Source: Nocardioides marinus (GTDB lineage Bacteria > Actinomycetota > Actinomycetes > Propionibacteriales > Nocardioidaceae). Taken from it: DNA of 64,000 bases. Every line of letters begins with the position of its first letter. Within the stretch, counting starts at the first letter, position 1. The notes below the pieces were generated by a model. It made no database searches. It saw nothing but the letters and a program-made list of their open reading frames with translations, and was not told the DNA's origin. This document shows positions 55,856 to 64,000 of the stretch, piece after piece. The position numbers were made by a program, and so were the translations under genes. The DNA lies in the NCBI RefSeq assembly GCF_013408145.1, contig NZ_JACBZI010000001.1, positions 3,982,001-4,046,000 on the forward strand, given 5' to 3'.

Positions 55856-58800
55856 CGGCTGCTCGTCTGCGGTGCGGCGTCCACGGGAGCAACCGTAGGC
55901 CGCGGGGCGCGACGACGCGGCCACCACAGCCGGGGCCCGAGCATGGCGGCGACGGCCGGCACCAGCATCGTGCGCACCACGAAGGTGTCGATGAGCAGGC
56001 CGGCGCCGATGACGAAGCCGGTCTGCACGAGCGAGTCGACGCTGCCTGCCATCAGGGCGAACATGCTCGCTGCGAAGATCACCCCGGCCGCGGTGATGAC
56101 GCCGCCGGTCGCGGCGGCGGCGCGGGCGATCCCGGCGCGGCTGCCGTCGGGGGCCTCCTCCTGCATCCGCTTGGTCAGGAGCAGGTTGTAGTCGGCGCCG
56201 ACGGCCACGAGCAGGATGAAGGCGAGCGAGGGGACCGACCACTCCAGCGGCTCGTCGAGGATCCACTGGAAGACCAGCACCCCCAGCCCCACGGCCGAGG
56301 CGTAGGACAGCACGACCGTGGCCAGCAGGAACACCGCCGCGACGACCGAGCGCAGCAGCACGAGCAGGATGACGAAGACGGTCAGGAGCGCCACGGCGAC
56401 GATGAGCCGGAAGTCGCGCGCCTCGATCGCGGCCAGGTCGGCGTTGGCCGAGGCCATGCCGGTCGTGACGACGTCGGCGTCCTGCAGCCGGGAGTCGCGC
56501 AGGCTGTTCTCGATGACCTGCCGCACCTGCGTCGACCGCTCGGCCGCGGCGCTGCTGAAGGCGTCGTCGGTGCCGAGCACGGCGATGCGGGCGGTGCGGC
56601 CGTCGGGGGAGATGAAGAGCCGGCTGGCGGCGGCGAACCGGTCGTCGGCCAGCGCCGAGGGCGGCAGGTAGAACCCGCCCATCGCGGAGGTGTCGGCCCG
56701 CTCGGCGGTCGAGGTGAGGTAGTCGGCGGCCTCGCCCAGACCGCCCTCGAGGTCGCCGACGGACCCGGCGACCTCGCTGGTGCCGGCCGCGACCCGGCCC
56801 GTGCCCTCGGCCAGCTGCTCGGTGCCGTCGGCGAGCTCGTCCAGCCGCTGGCGGAACTGGCGCTGGCCCGCGGTGATCTCCTCGACGCCGGCGCGTGCCT
56901 GCTCGAGGCCGTCGTCGAGCTGACGGAGCCCGGTCTGCAGGTCCCCGCTGCCCTCGGCGACCTGTCGTGCCGCGGCGGCCGCGTCGCGCAGCCCCGGGAG
57001 GAGCTGGTCGCGCTCGCCCTCGTAGACCTCGCGCACGCCGTCGCGGGCCTGGCGGCAGATCGGGTCGAGGGTGCACGGCAGGCTCGACTCGAGCGCGTCG
57101 AGGGCCATGCCGAGGCCGTCGACGGCGGTGCGGGTCTGGGAGTACGCCGCGTCCAGCCCGACCGCGAGCATCCGGGCGCCCGCGCGGAGCTCGCCGGTGC
57201 CCGCGACCGCCTCATCGGCGCCGGACTCCAGCCGGGTCAGGCCCGAGCGCAGCTCCTCGAGCGCGGTGACGAGCATGCCGGCGCCCTCGACCGCCTGGTC
57301 GGCCCCCGCTGCCAGCTCCTCGGCGCCCTCGTCGACCTGGGCCGAGCCGTCTGCCAGCGTGCGTGCGCCCTCGGTGCCGGAGGCGACCTCGTCCCCGGCG
57401 CGGCGCAGCCTCCGCCCGATCACCCCGGCCTGGTAGGACACCCGCGCCTGGTCGATCGCCTCGCCGTCGGGCCGGGTGACCGAGCGGACGAGCGCGACGC
57501 CGGGGGTCCGGGCCGCCGCGGAGGCCGCCTGCTCGAGGGTCGCCAGGTCGCGGGCGTTGCGCATGTCGTGGTCGCTGCTGACCAGCACGTACTCCGGCAG
57601 CACCTCGTTGACCGGGTAGTGCCGCGCCAGGGTGTCGTAGCCGCGGTTGCTCTCGGTGTCCTCCGGCTGGATGCCGCGGGTGTCGTAGGACGGCTCCATC
57701 GTCGGCATCAGGGCGGCGAGCGCCACCAGCGGCACCAGGGCCGCCAGCGCCATGGGGACCCGCCGGTGCACGGCCAGCGCCGCGAGCCGGGCCCAGCCGC
57801 CCGCGCCGGTGCTGGCCGGCCGCGGCTCGAACAGGCCCCGCGGCCCGAGCAGCGCGAGCATCGCCGGGAGCAGCGTGATGGAGACCAGCAGCGTCGCGGT
57901 GACGCTGACCGCGATGGCCGGGCCGGTCGTCGTGTAGACGCCGAGCTCGGCGACGAGCATGCAGGCGTTGGCCAGCACGACGGTCAGCGCGGAGCCGATG
58001 ATCACCGCGGAGACCCGCCCGGCGGCGTACGACGCGGCGGTGCGTGCGGGGACGCCCAGACGGCGCTGCTCGTGGTAGCGGCTGACCAGGAAGATCGCGT
58101 AGTCGGTGCCGGCGCCCAGCACGATCGCGGTGAGGAAGGAGCCGGTGAAGGTGGAGACGTCGAAGACCCCGTGCAGGCCCAGCCACGCGGTCAGCCCGCG
58201 CGCGACGCCGAGGGAGAGGCCGACGGTGCCGAGGATGATCAGCGCGACCGAGAGCCGGCGGTAGATCAGCAGCAGGAGCGCGAAGATCAGCCCGATGGTG
58301 ACCAGCGTGATCACCAGGATGCTCGACTCGGCCTCCACGGCCATGTCCGAGACGGTGGCCGACGGGCCGGTGACGAGCAGGTCGAGGCCGTCGGGTGCGC
58401 CGTCGCGGACCACCTCGCGGACGTGCTCGACCTGCTGGATGGCCGACGGGGCGCCGGTGAACCCCGGGATCCCGACCTGGAGGTAGACCGCCTCGCCGTC
58501 GTCGCTGGTCAGCGCCTCGCGGACCTGGTCGTCCCTGACGTCCTGGACGAAGCTGACGTTCTCGGTGTCCGCGCTCAGCCGGGGGACCAGGCCCTCGACG
58601 TAGCGGACGTCGGCGCGGGTGAGGCCACCCTCCCGCTCGGCGAGGACCACGAGGAAGGAGTGGCTGCGCCCGCTGCCGAACTCCCGGTCCATCAGCGAGA
58701 CCGCGCGGGAGGAGTCGGCGTCCAGCGGCACGACCGGCGTGGAGTCCCGGGCCACGACCTCCTCGAGCTGGGGGACGGCGAGGTTGACCGCGCCGGCGAC

Positions 58801-58887
58801 CACCAGCCACGCCGCGAGCACCCAGACGGCCCGGCGCACGACGAGGGAGGCAAGGCCGCGCAGCAGGCGGTTCGGCTCGTGGTCCAC
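55852..58887 (-). CDS. Large MMPL-family exporter with an extended coiled-coil loop
   Basis: About 1011 residues from the GTG at 58887. RND/MMPL layout: outer loop 1, helices with VLGAGTDYAIFLVSRYHEQR, a second half with VAVGADYNLLLTKRMQEEAP and IGAGLLIDTFVVRTMLVP. The second outer loop (about residues 470-800) is far longer than usual and contains a repetitive Ala/Gly/Glu coiled coil (EELAAGADQAVEGAGML, ELRAGARMLAVGLDAAY and similar turns every 7-11 residues), a YhgE/Pip-like arrangement that could reach into the cell wall. Likely exports a hydrophobic or lipid compound. Confidence 0.9.
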   Translation of the reverse strand: MDHEPNRLLRGLASLVVRRAVWVLAAWLVVAGAVNLAVPQLEEVVARDSTPVVPLDADSSRAVSLMDREFGSGRSHSFLVVLAEREGGLTRADVRYVEGLVPRLSADTENVSFVQDVRDDQVREALTSDDGEAVYLQVGIPGFTGAPSAIQQVEHVREVVRDGAPDGLDLLVTGPSATVSDMAVEAESSILVITLVTIGLIFALLLLIYRRLSVALIILGTVGLSLGVARGLTAWLGLHGVFDVSTFTGSFLTAIVLGAGTDYAIFLVSRYHEQRRLGVPARTAASYAAGRVSAVIIGSALTVVLANACMLVAELGVYTTTGPAIAVSVTATLLVSITLLPAMLALLGPRGLFEPRPASTGAGGWARLAALAVHRRVPMALAALVPLVALAALMPTMEPSYDTRGIQPEDTESNRGYDTLARHYPVNEVLPEYVLVSSDHDMRNARDLATLEQAASAAARTPGVALVRSVTRPDGEAIDQARVSYQAGVIGRRLRRAGDEVASGTEGARTLADGSAQVDEGAEELAAGADQAVEGAGMLVTALEELRSGLTRLESGADEAVAGTGELRAGARMLAVGLDAAYSQTRTAVDGLGMALDALESSLPCTLDPICRQARDGVREVYEGERDQLLPGLRDAAAAARQVAEGSGDLQTGLRQLDDGLEQARAGVEEITAGQRQFRQRLDELADGTEQLAEGTGRVAAGTSEVAGSVGDLEGGLGEAADYLTSTAERADTSAMGGFYLPPSALADDRFAAASRLFISPDGRTARIAVLGTDDAFSSAAAERSTQVRQVIENSLRDSRLQDADVVTTGMASANADLAAIEARDFRLIVAVALLTVFVILLVLLRSVVAAVFLLATVVLSYASAVGLGVLVFQWILDEPLEWSVPSLAFILLVAVGADYNLLLTKRMQEEAPDGSRAGIARAAAATGGVITAAGVIFAASMFALMAGSVDSLVQTGFVIGAGLLIDTFVVRTMLVPAVAAMLGPRLWWPRRRAPRPTVAPVDAAPQTSSR

Positions 58888-58910
58888 GACGGGGACGCTA
58901 GGGAGCGTCG

Positions 58911-58951
58911 CTTGCCAGTGGCAAGGAGATGTGGCGCTTGCCACTGGCAAG
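58911..58951. promoter_or_regulatory. Twin palindromes CTTGCCA-N-TGGCAAG (TetR operator pair)
   Basis: CTTGCCAGTGGCAAG (58911-58925) and CTTGCCACTGGCAAG (58937-58951) are two 15-bp palindromes differing only at the central base, 26 bp centre to centre. They lie 24 and 50 bp before the MMPL GTG. The odd 7-1-7 dyad with nearly invariant arms is typical of TetR operators; the TetR gene is in this operon. Confidence 0.82.
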
Positions 58952-58963
58952 GAGTGCTAGTCC

Positions 58964-59013
58964 GGTGGTCGAGCAGCGAGGAGCGCCAGCGACGAGCGGG
59001 CGTCGAGACCACC
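58964..59013. repeat. Interspersed GGTGGTCGAG ... GACCACC repeat
   Basis: A 50-bp element beginning GGTGGTCGAGCAGCGAGGAG and ending GCGTCGAGACCACC, with GGTGGTC/GACCACC ends forming a dyad. Its reverse complement matches the repeat inside the siderophore permease gene (33867-33907). I recall similar repeats as common in Nocardioides genomes. Confidence 0.7.
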
Positions 59014-59045
59014 GCCCGTCGGAGCCACGCTGTCGGCCCGGCCGT

Positions 59046-60059
59046 CTAGCTGTTCTGCCCGGGGAGGTTGGGCACGCGGTCGATGGGTGACTTGCCTTTG
59101 AGGCTGGTGTGGCCGCGGTGGTGATTGTAGTGATGGAGCCACTCCGGGTAGGCGGACGCGCGGTCGGCTTCTGAGGTGTAGGCGCAGGCGTAGGCCCATT
59201 CCTCGAGCAGGGTGCGGTTGAAGCGTTCGACCTTGCCGTTGGTCTGGGGCCGGTAGGGGCGGGTGCGGCGGTGTTTGACGTCCTGGCCCAGGGTCGCGGC
59301 CCAGAGCCGTGATCGGTAGCAGGAGCCGTTGTCGGTCAAGACGGCGCTGACCGCGATGCCGTGCTCGGCGAAGTAGGCGCGGGCGCGTTGCCAGAACCCT
59401 GCGGCGGTCTCCTTGCGTTCGTCGGTGAGGATCTCGGAGTAGGCCAGCCGGGAGTGGTCGTCTACGGCGTGGTGGAGGTAGACGTAGCCGCGCGAGGGTG
59501 TGGCACCGGAGCGGGCGGCCCGGTCGCGTGTGGCGCCGGCGCTGCGGTCTTGGGCTGATCCGCGGCCGTGGACGCGCCAGCCGCCGCCGTCGGGGATCTT
59601 GCCGAGCTTCTTGATGTCGACGTGGACCAGATCGCCCGGTGCGGCGTGCTCGTAGCGTCGCTTGTCCCGCGAGGAGGTCTTGATCCGGGTGCCGGTGGCG
59701 GGGTCGGTCCACTTCAGCCGTGGGCAGCCGTAGCGGCGCAGGACCTGGTGGACGGTCGAGGGGTTCTGCCCGAGGTGGTAGGCGATCCGGGCCGGTCCCC
59801 AGCGCCGGGTGACTCGCAGGCTCACGATCCGACGCTCGGTTCGTCGGGGCAGCTGGTTTGGGCAGCGGTGCGGTCGTGAGGACCGGTCGACCATGCCGGC
59901 CCTGCCGGATTCGCGGTAACGCAGGGCCCAGCGGCGGGCGGTGGTGATGCTGACGGAGAACCGTTCGGCGGCACGGGCGTAGGTCCAGTCGTGGTCGACG
60001 ACGAGCTGGGCCAGACGCAGTCGCCCGGCTGGGGTGAGGGTGGCGTTAGCGTGGGTCAT
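59046..60059 (-). CDS. IS481-family transposase
   Basis: A 337-residue DDE transposase starting at the ATG at 60059 (a longer frame to 60107 is possible). Two N-terminal HTH segments (GRLRLAQLVVDHDWTYARAA, FSVSITTARRWALRY; then GPARIAYHLGQNPSTVHQVL) precede the catalytic core: first Asp in GDLVHVDIKKLGK, second in AVLTDNGSCY, Glu in PQTNGKVERFNRTLLEE. The TAG stop at 59046-59048 lies outside the element, within the duplicated target TCTAGC, so the host target provides the stop codon. Confidence 0.93.
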   Translation of the reverse strand: MTHANATLTPAGRLRLAQLVVDHDWTYARAAERFSVSITTARRWALRYRESGRAGMVDRSSRPHRCPNQLPRRTERRIVSLRVTRRWGPARIAYHLGQNPSTVHQVLRRYGCPRLKWTDPATGTRIKTSSRDKRRYEHAAPGDLVHVDIKKLGKIPDGGGWRVHGRGSAQDRSAGATRDRAARSGATPSRGYVYLHHAVDDHSRLAYSEILTDERKETAAGFWQRARAYFAEHGIAVSAVLTDNGSCYRSRLWAATLGQDVKHRRTRPYRPQTNGKVERFNRTLLEEWAYACAYTSEADRASAYPEWLHHYNHHRGHTSLKGKSPIDRVPNLPGQNS

Positions 60060-60166
60060 GAAGACCTCCGTGGTGGATGTGGTTGCTGTGGTAGCTCCAC
60101 ACCTCACCCGGAGGTCTTCGTCATGGTCCAGCCGACCCGCCGTACCTAACGTCCGTGGTCAGAACA
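59051..60166 (-). mobile_element. IS481-family insertion sequence with 6-bp target duplication
   Basis: A 1116-bp element. Its ends align as imperfect inverted repeats: TGTTCTGCCCGGGGAGGTTG at the left (59051) and TGTTCTGACCACGGACGTTA read inward from the right (60166), about 21 of the first 29 positions equal. The direct repeat TCTAGC flanks it exactly (59045-59050 and 60167-60172). One transposase gene fills it. The intact duplication and ORF suggest a fairly recent, possibly active insertion. Confidence 0.9.
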
Positions 60167-60182
60167 TCTAGCGTGCTCCCCG

Positions 60183-63100
60183 ATGACCCTGCTCCTGCAC
60201 CGTGCCGCCCGCACCGACCGTCTGGCCGACGGTCTCGCCGGGCTGCTCGCGGTGCCGCCGGCCGACCCCTTCGCCGAGGACCTCGTGGTGGTGCCGGCCC
60301 GAGGGGTCGAGCGCTGGCTGACCCAGCGCCTCTCGCACCGGTTGGGTGCGGCCCCGGGGCGTGAGGACGGGCTCTGCGCAGGTGTCGCGCTGCGCTCGCC
60401 GTGGTCCCTGGTGGCCGAGCTGCTCGGCACCCGCGACGAGGACCCGTGGGCGCCCGGCACCCTGGCCTGGCCGCTGGTGCAGGTGCTCGACGAGGTGCTC
60501 GACGAGCCCTGGGCCGAGCCGCTGGCCCGCCACCTCGGTGCCGGGCGCTCGGGCGAGGAGCTCGACCTGCGCCGCGGTCGGAGGTTCGCGGTCGCGCGCC
60601 GCCTGGCCGGGTTGTTCTCGGCGTACGCCGTCCAGCGGCCGGGCGTGCTGGCCGACTGGCAGGGCGGCGGGCACGGCGACGGCCGGGGCGGGAGCCTCCC
60701 GACCGACCTGAGGTGGCAGCCGCCGCTGTGGCGGCGCCTGGCCGAGCGGGTCGACGGCCCCCCGCCGCACGTGCGCCACGAGCAGACCGTGACCCGGCTG
60801 CGTCAGGACCCGGGCTCCTTCGAGCTCCCGGCGCGGCTCTCGCTCTTCGGTCACACCAGGATCGCCGGCACCGAGGCCGCGCTGCTGGCGGCGCTCGGCG
60901 AGCACCGCGACGTGCACCTGTGGCTGCCGCACCCCTCCGACGCGCTCTGGCGCTCGCTGGAGCCGGTGGTGGAGACCGGCCCGGTGCCACGTCGCGAGGA
61001 CGCCTCGCACCGTGCCGTCGCCCACCCGCTGCTCGCCGCGCTGGGCCGCGACGTCCGCGAGCTCCAGCGCACCCTGGCGACCGTGCCGGTCGTCGACGAG
61101 GGGGCGGCACCGGACCCGCCCGAGCAGCAGACGCTGCTGGGCTGGTTGCAGGCCGACCTGCGTGCTGACCGCGCGCCCGACGCCGAGCTGGCCGCCGCCC
61201 GCACCATGGCCGCCGACGACCGCTCGGTGCAGGTGCACGCCTGCCACGGGCCGGCGCGCCAGGTCGAGGTGCTGCGCGAGGTGCTCCTCGGGCTGCTCGC
61301 CGACGACCCGACGCTGCAGCCGCGCGACGTGCTCGTCATGTGCCCCGACATCGAGGCCTACGCGCCGCTGGTCGAGGCCGGCTTCGGCCTGGGCGAGGTC
61401 GTCGGGGAGGACGGCCACCCCGCGCACCGGCTCCGGGTGCGGCTGGCCGACCGCGCGCTCTCGAGCACCAACCCGCTGCTGGCGGTGGCCCGGCGGCTGC
61501 TCGACCTCGCCGGGGGCAGGGCCACCGCGGGCGAGGTGGTCGACCTGGCCCACGAGCCCGCCGTGCGGCACCGGTTCGGGCTGCGTGACGACGACCTGGT
61601 GCAGCTGACGTCCTGGGTGCGCGCGACCGGGGTGCGGTGGGCCTTCGACGCCGAGCACCGCGCCGACTACGGCTTGGAGTCGGTGGTCTCCCACACCTGG
61701 GAGTTCGGCCTGGACCGGCTGCTGGCCGGCGTTGCCATGAGCGACGACACGGGGGCGTGGCTGGGGCGCACGCTGCCGCTCGACGACGTGGGCTCGGGCC
61801 AGGTCGACCTGGCCGGGCGCGTGGTGGAGCTGGTGCGCCGGCTCCGTGAGGTGACCGACCTGCTGACCGGCGCCCACCCGCTCGAGCACTGGCTCTCCAC
61901 GCTGGGGGAGGCGGTCGCGGCGCTGACCTCGGTCCCGCCCTCGGAGTCCTGGCAGTCCGGCCAGGTGCAGCGCGAGCTGGCCCGCGTCCGTGAGGACGCC
62001 GCCGGGCGGGGCGACCTCGAGCTGCGGCTGCCCGACGTGCGCGCGATGCTCGACGACCGGCTCGCCGGCCGGCCGACCCGCGCGAACTTCCGCACCGGCA
62101 CGCTGACGGTCTGCACCATGGTGCCGATGCGCTCGGTGCCGCACCGCGTCATCTGCCTGGTGGGCCTCGACGACGGGGTCTTCCCGCGGGTGGGTGCGGT
62201 CGACGGCGACGACGTGCTCGCGCGCGACCCGCTCACCGGGGAGCGCGACCCCCGCAGCGAGGACCGCCAGCTCTTCCTCGACGCCGTCCTGGCCGCCACC
62301 GACACCCTGGTCATCACCTGCACCGGCAGCAACGAGTACTCCGGCCAGGAGCGGCCCCCCGCCGTCCCGGTGGGCGAGCTGCTCGACGCCCTCGACGTCA
62401 CGGCCACGCCGCCGGGGGCGGCCGCGTCGGTGCGGGGCGTGGTGCGGGTCGAGCACCCGCTGCAGCCCTTCGACGAGCGCAACTTCGAGGCCGGCCGGCT
62501 CGGCACCGACGCCCCCTTCTCCCACGACCGCACGGCGTTGGCCGCGGCCCGCGCCGCCCGCGGGGAGCGCGTCCCGGCCCCGCCTTTGCTCAGCGCGCCG
62601 CTGCCGCCGCCCGGCCCCGGCGACGTCCAGCTCGAGGACCTCGTCGCCTTCTTCTGCCGTCGCGGCGGGCCGGTCGCCGGGTTCCTCTCCGCCCAACGCC
62701 TCGACGTCGCCCTCCCCCGTGCGGACGAACCGCTCGAGGACGGCCTGCCGGTCGAGCTCGACCAGCTGCAGCGCTGGCAGGTGGGGGACCGACTGCTCGC
62801 CGACCTGCTCTCCGGCGCAGACCCAGACCAGGTCCGCCAGCAGGAGTGGCGCCGAGGCGCCCTCCCGCCGGGGCAGCTGGGCTGGCGGCTGCTCACCGAC
62901 CTGCTCGGCGAGGTGGCCCCGATCGCGGCGGCGGCCCGCGACCTGCGCACCCGACCCGCGAGCCAGGTCGACGTCGACGTCGACCTCGGGGGCGGGCGTA
63001 GGCTGCGGGGCACCGTCCCGGACGTCTTCGGCGACCGGTTGGTGCCGGTCTCCTTCTCGCGCCTCGGCGCCGCGCACCGGCTGACGTCGTGGTTGCGGCT

Positions 63101-63566
63101 GCTGGCGCTCGCGGCCAGTGACGAGGAGCGCAGCTGGACCGCCCACACGCTGGGGCGGCCCACCTCGTCGCGGTCCCGTGACGTGGTGGGCACCTCGCTG
63201 CTGGGCCCCCTCGACCACACCGCCCGCGACCTGCTCGGCGACCTGGTCGCGATGCGTGACCGGGGCCTGTGCGAGCCGCTGCCGCTGCCGCTGAAGGCCT
63301 CCTTCGCCTACGCCAAGCTCCGGCGCACGCAGGGCACCGTCGACGAGGCGCTGCGCAAGGCCGGCTGGGACTGGGACGACGGCAAGTACCCCGGCGAGTG
63401 CTCAGACCCTGCGCACGTGGCGGCGTGGGGCGCGGGTGCCGGGCTGCCGGGGCTGGACCAGCCTCCGGGGCCGGACGAGGACCACCCGGGGGAGACCACC
63501 CGCTTCGGGGCGCTCTCACTGCGGCTGTGGGGCCCGCTGCTGACCAGGGAGCAGGGCAGCTGGTGA
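60183..63566 (+). CDS. recC: Exodeoxyribonuclease V subunit gamma RecC
   Basis: A 1127-residue protein of the RecBCD complex, which unwinds and degrades DNA ends and loads RecA at Chi. RecC is the recognition subunit with an inactivated helicase fold; here LTLLLHRAARTDRLADGLAGLL-like opening (start TLLLHRAARTDRLADG), VPARGVERWLTQRLSHRLG, LSLFGHTRIAGTEAALLAAL, VLVMCPDIEAYAPLVEAGFG and MVPMRSVPHRVICLVGLDDGVFPR are family blocks. The ATG at 60183 lies only 10 bp after the IS481 target duplication, so its native upstream sequence has been displaced. GTGA overlap with recB. Confidence 0.94.
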   Translation: MTLLLHRAARTDRLADGLAGLLAVPPADPFAEDLVVVPARGVERWLTQRLSHRLGAAPGREDGLCAGVALRSPWSLVAELLGTRDEDPWAPGTLAWPLVQVLDEVLDEPWAEPLARHLGAGRSGEELDLRRGRRFAVARRLAGLFSAYAVQRPGVLADWQGGGHGDGRGGSLPTDLRWQPPLWRRLAERVDGPPPHVRHEQTVTRLRQDPGSFELPARLSLFGHTRIAGTEAALLAALGEHRDVHLWLPHPSDALWRSLEPVVETGPVPRREDASHRAVAHPLLAALGRDVRELQRTLATVPVVDEGAAPDPPEQQTLLGWLQADLRADRAPDAELAAARTMAADDRSVQVHACHGPARQVEVLREVLLGLLADDPTLQPRDVLVMCPDIEAYAPLVEAGFGLGEVVGEDGHPAHRLRVRLADRALSSTNPLLAVARRLLDLAGGRATAGEVVDLAHEPAVRHRFGLRDDDLVQLTSWVRATGVRWAFDAEHRADYGLESVVSHTWEFGLDRLLAGVAMSDDTGAWLGRTLPLDDVGSGQVDLAGRVVELVRRLREVTDLLTGAHPLEHWLSTLGEAVAALTSVPPSESWQSGQVQRELARVREDAAGRGDLELRLPDVRAMLDDRLAGRPTRANFRTGTLTVCTMVPMRSVPHRVICLVGLDDGVFPRVGAVDGDDVLARDPLTGERDPRSEDRQLFLDAVLAATDTLVITCTGSNEYSGQERPPAVPVGELLDALDVTATPPGAAASVRGVVRVEHPLQPFDERNFEAGRLGTDAPFSHDRTALAAARAARGERVPAPPLLSAPLPPPGPGDVQLEDLVAFFCRRGGPVAGFLSAQRLDVALPRADEPLEDGLPVELDQLQRWQVGDRLLADLLSGADPDQVRQQEWRRGALPPGQLGWRLLTDLLGEVAPIAAAARDLRTRPASQVDVDVDLGGGRRLRGTVPDVFGDRLVPVSFSRLGAAHRLTSWLRLLALAASDEERSWTAHTLGRPTSSRSRDVVGTSLLGPLDHTARDLLGDLVAMRDRGLCEPLPLPLKASFAYAKLRRTQGTVDEALRKAGWDWDDGKYPGECSDPAHVAAWGAGAGLPGLDQPPGPDEDHPGETTRFGALSLRLWGPLLTREQGSW

Positions 63567-64000
63567 GCGCCGAGGTGGACGGAGCGACGATGCGCGACTT
63601 CGACGTGACGGGGCCGTTGCCCCAGCAGGGGACCACCCTGCTCGAGGCCAGCGCCGGCACCGGCAAGACCTACACGGTGGGCGCCCTGGTCACCCGCTAC
63701 GTCGCCGAGGGGCGCGCCCGGCTGGGCGAGATGCTGGTCATCACCTTCGGCCGGGCCGCGAGCCAGGAGCTGCGCGAGCGGGTCCGCGACGCCCTCGTCG
63801 GGGCGGAGCGGGCGCTGGCGGACCCGGCCACCGCGGACACCGACGACACCCTCGTGTGGTGGCTGCTGGCGCAGGAGCCCGCCCAGCGCCCGGTGATGCG
63901 CGAGCGGCTGCGCGACGCGCTGGCCGACTTCGACAGCGCCACGATCGCCACCACCCACCAGTTCTGCCAGCTGGTGCTGCGCTCGCTCGGTGTCGCCGGC
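63563..64000 (+). CDS. recB: Exodeoxyribonuclease V subunit beta RecB, cut by window edge
   Basis: The first 146 codons of recB. The GTG at 63563 overlaps the recC stop (GTGA); ATG at 63590 is an alternative. The Walker A loop is LLEASAGTGKTYTVGALVTRY (about residues 31-45) and MLVITFGRAASQELRERVR is helicase motif Ia, followed by FDSATIATTHQFCQLVL, the start of motif II surroundings. The protein supplies helicase and nuclease activity in RecBCD. recD would be expected further downstream, outside the window. Confidence 0.93.
   Translation, partial: MSAEVDGATMRDFDVTGPLPQQGTTLLEASAGTGKTYTVGALVTRYVAEGRARLGEMLVITFGRAASQELRERVRDALVGAERALADPATADTDDTLVWWLLAQEPAQRPVMRERLRDALADFDSATIATTHQFCQLVLRSLGVAG

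Noticed and set aside
1..64000. CRISPR arrays, tRNA or rRNA genes, phage genes
   Set aside because: No regularly spaced direct repeats, no cloverleaf-like or rRNA-like stretches and no capsid, terminase or integrase proteins were seen by eye.

Overview
The window is very GC-rich, with dense genes joined by ATGA/GTGA start-stop overlaps, many GTG starts, ergothioneine and MshC-like genes, a GTP-type PEP carboxykinase and actinobacterial regulator families. This points to an actinobacterium, most probably Nocardioides or a close Nocardioidaceae relative. The short interspersed repeat at 33867-33907 and 58964-59013 resembles one I associate with that group. Assignment is by composition and protein style only. 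I saw no rRNA, tRNA or CRISPR.

Region 1 (1-20000) is an exopolysaccharide locus. It holds two LuxR-type regulators, an Alg14/Alg13-like split glycosyltransferase, a priming glycosyl-1-phosphate transferase, and a minus-strand operon encoding a large secreted propeller/malectin/PKD protein, a lipoprotein and a LuxR regulator. Next come a polymerase fused to a chain-length-control-like domain, a GT2 and a GH26-like hydrolase. A tightly overlapping minus-strand operon follows: Wzz-like protein with a dead kinase domain, Wzx-like flippase, sulfotransferase, ParB-like/methyltransferase fusion, APH-like kinase. A BTAD-type activator closes the locus. A shared palindrome TACCCA-N4-TGGGGA lies 76-90 bp before three of the transcription units and is the best candidate for a cluster-wide operator.

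Region 2 (20000-36100) is catabolic and membrane functions: a TetR repressor facing the paaABCDE phenylacetyl-CoA epoxidase operon with a perfect 9-bp inverted repeat between them, a GMC oxidoreductase, a membrane adenylate cyclase, a DUF2071/FHA mini-operon, a secreted CocE/S15-type hydrolase, and an iron-siderophore ABC importer (binding protein, two permeases, ATPase) behind a good IdeR/DmdR-type iron box.

Region 3 (36100-53800) contains an MshC/CysRS-like ligase paralogue, pckG, a cytochrome P450, an MMPL transporter, the ergothioneine pair egtD-egtB, a tiny region-2-only sigma-like protein with a 24-codon leader ORF, a phosphotransferase, a sortase with its probable surface substrate, threonine dehydratase, two paralogous secreted helical-hairpin proteins and a TauE/SafE exporter.

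Region 4 (53800-64000) has two PGPGW-type membrane proteins around a GNAT acetyltransferase, an MMPL-TetR operon with twin operators, an intact IS481-type element with target duplication inserted just upstream of recC, then recC and the start of recB.
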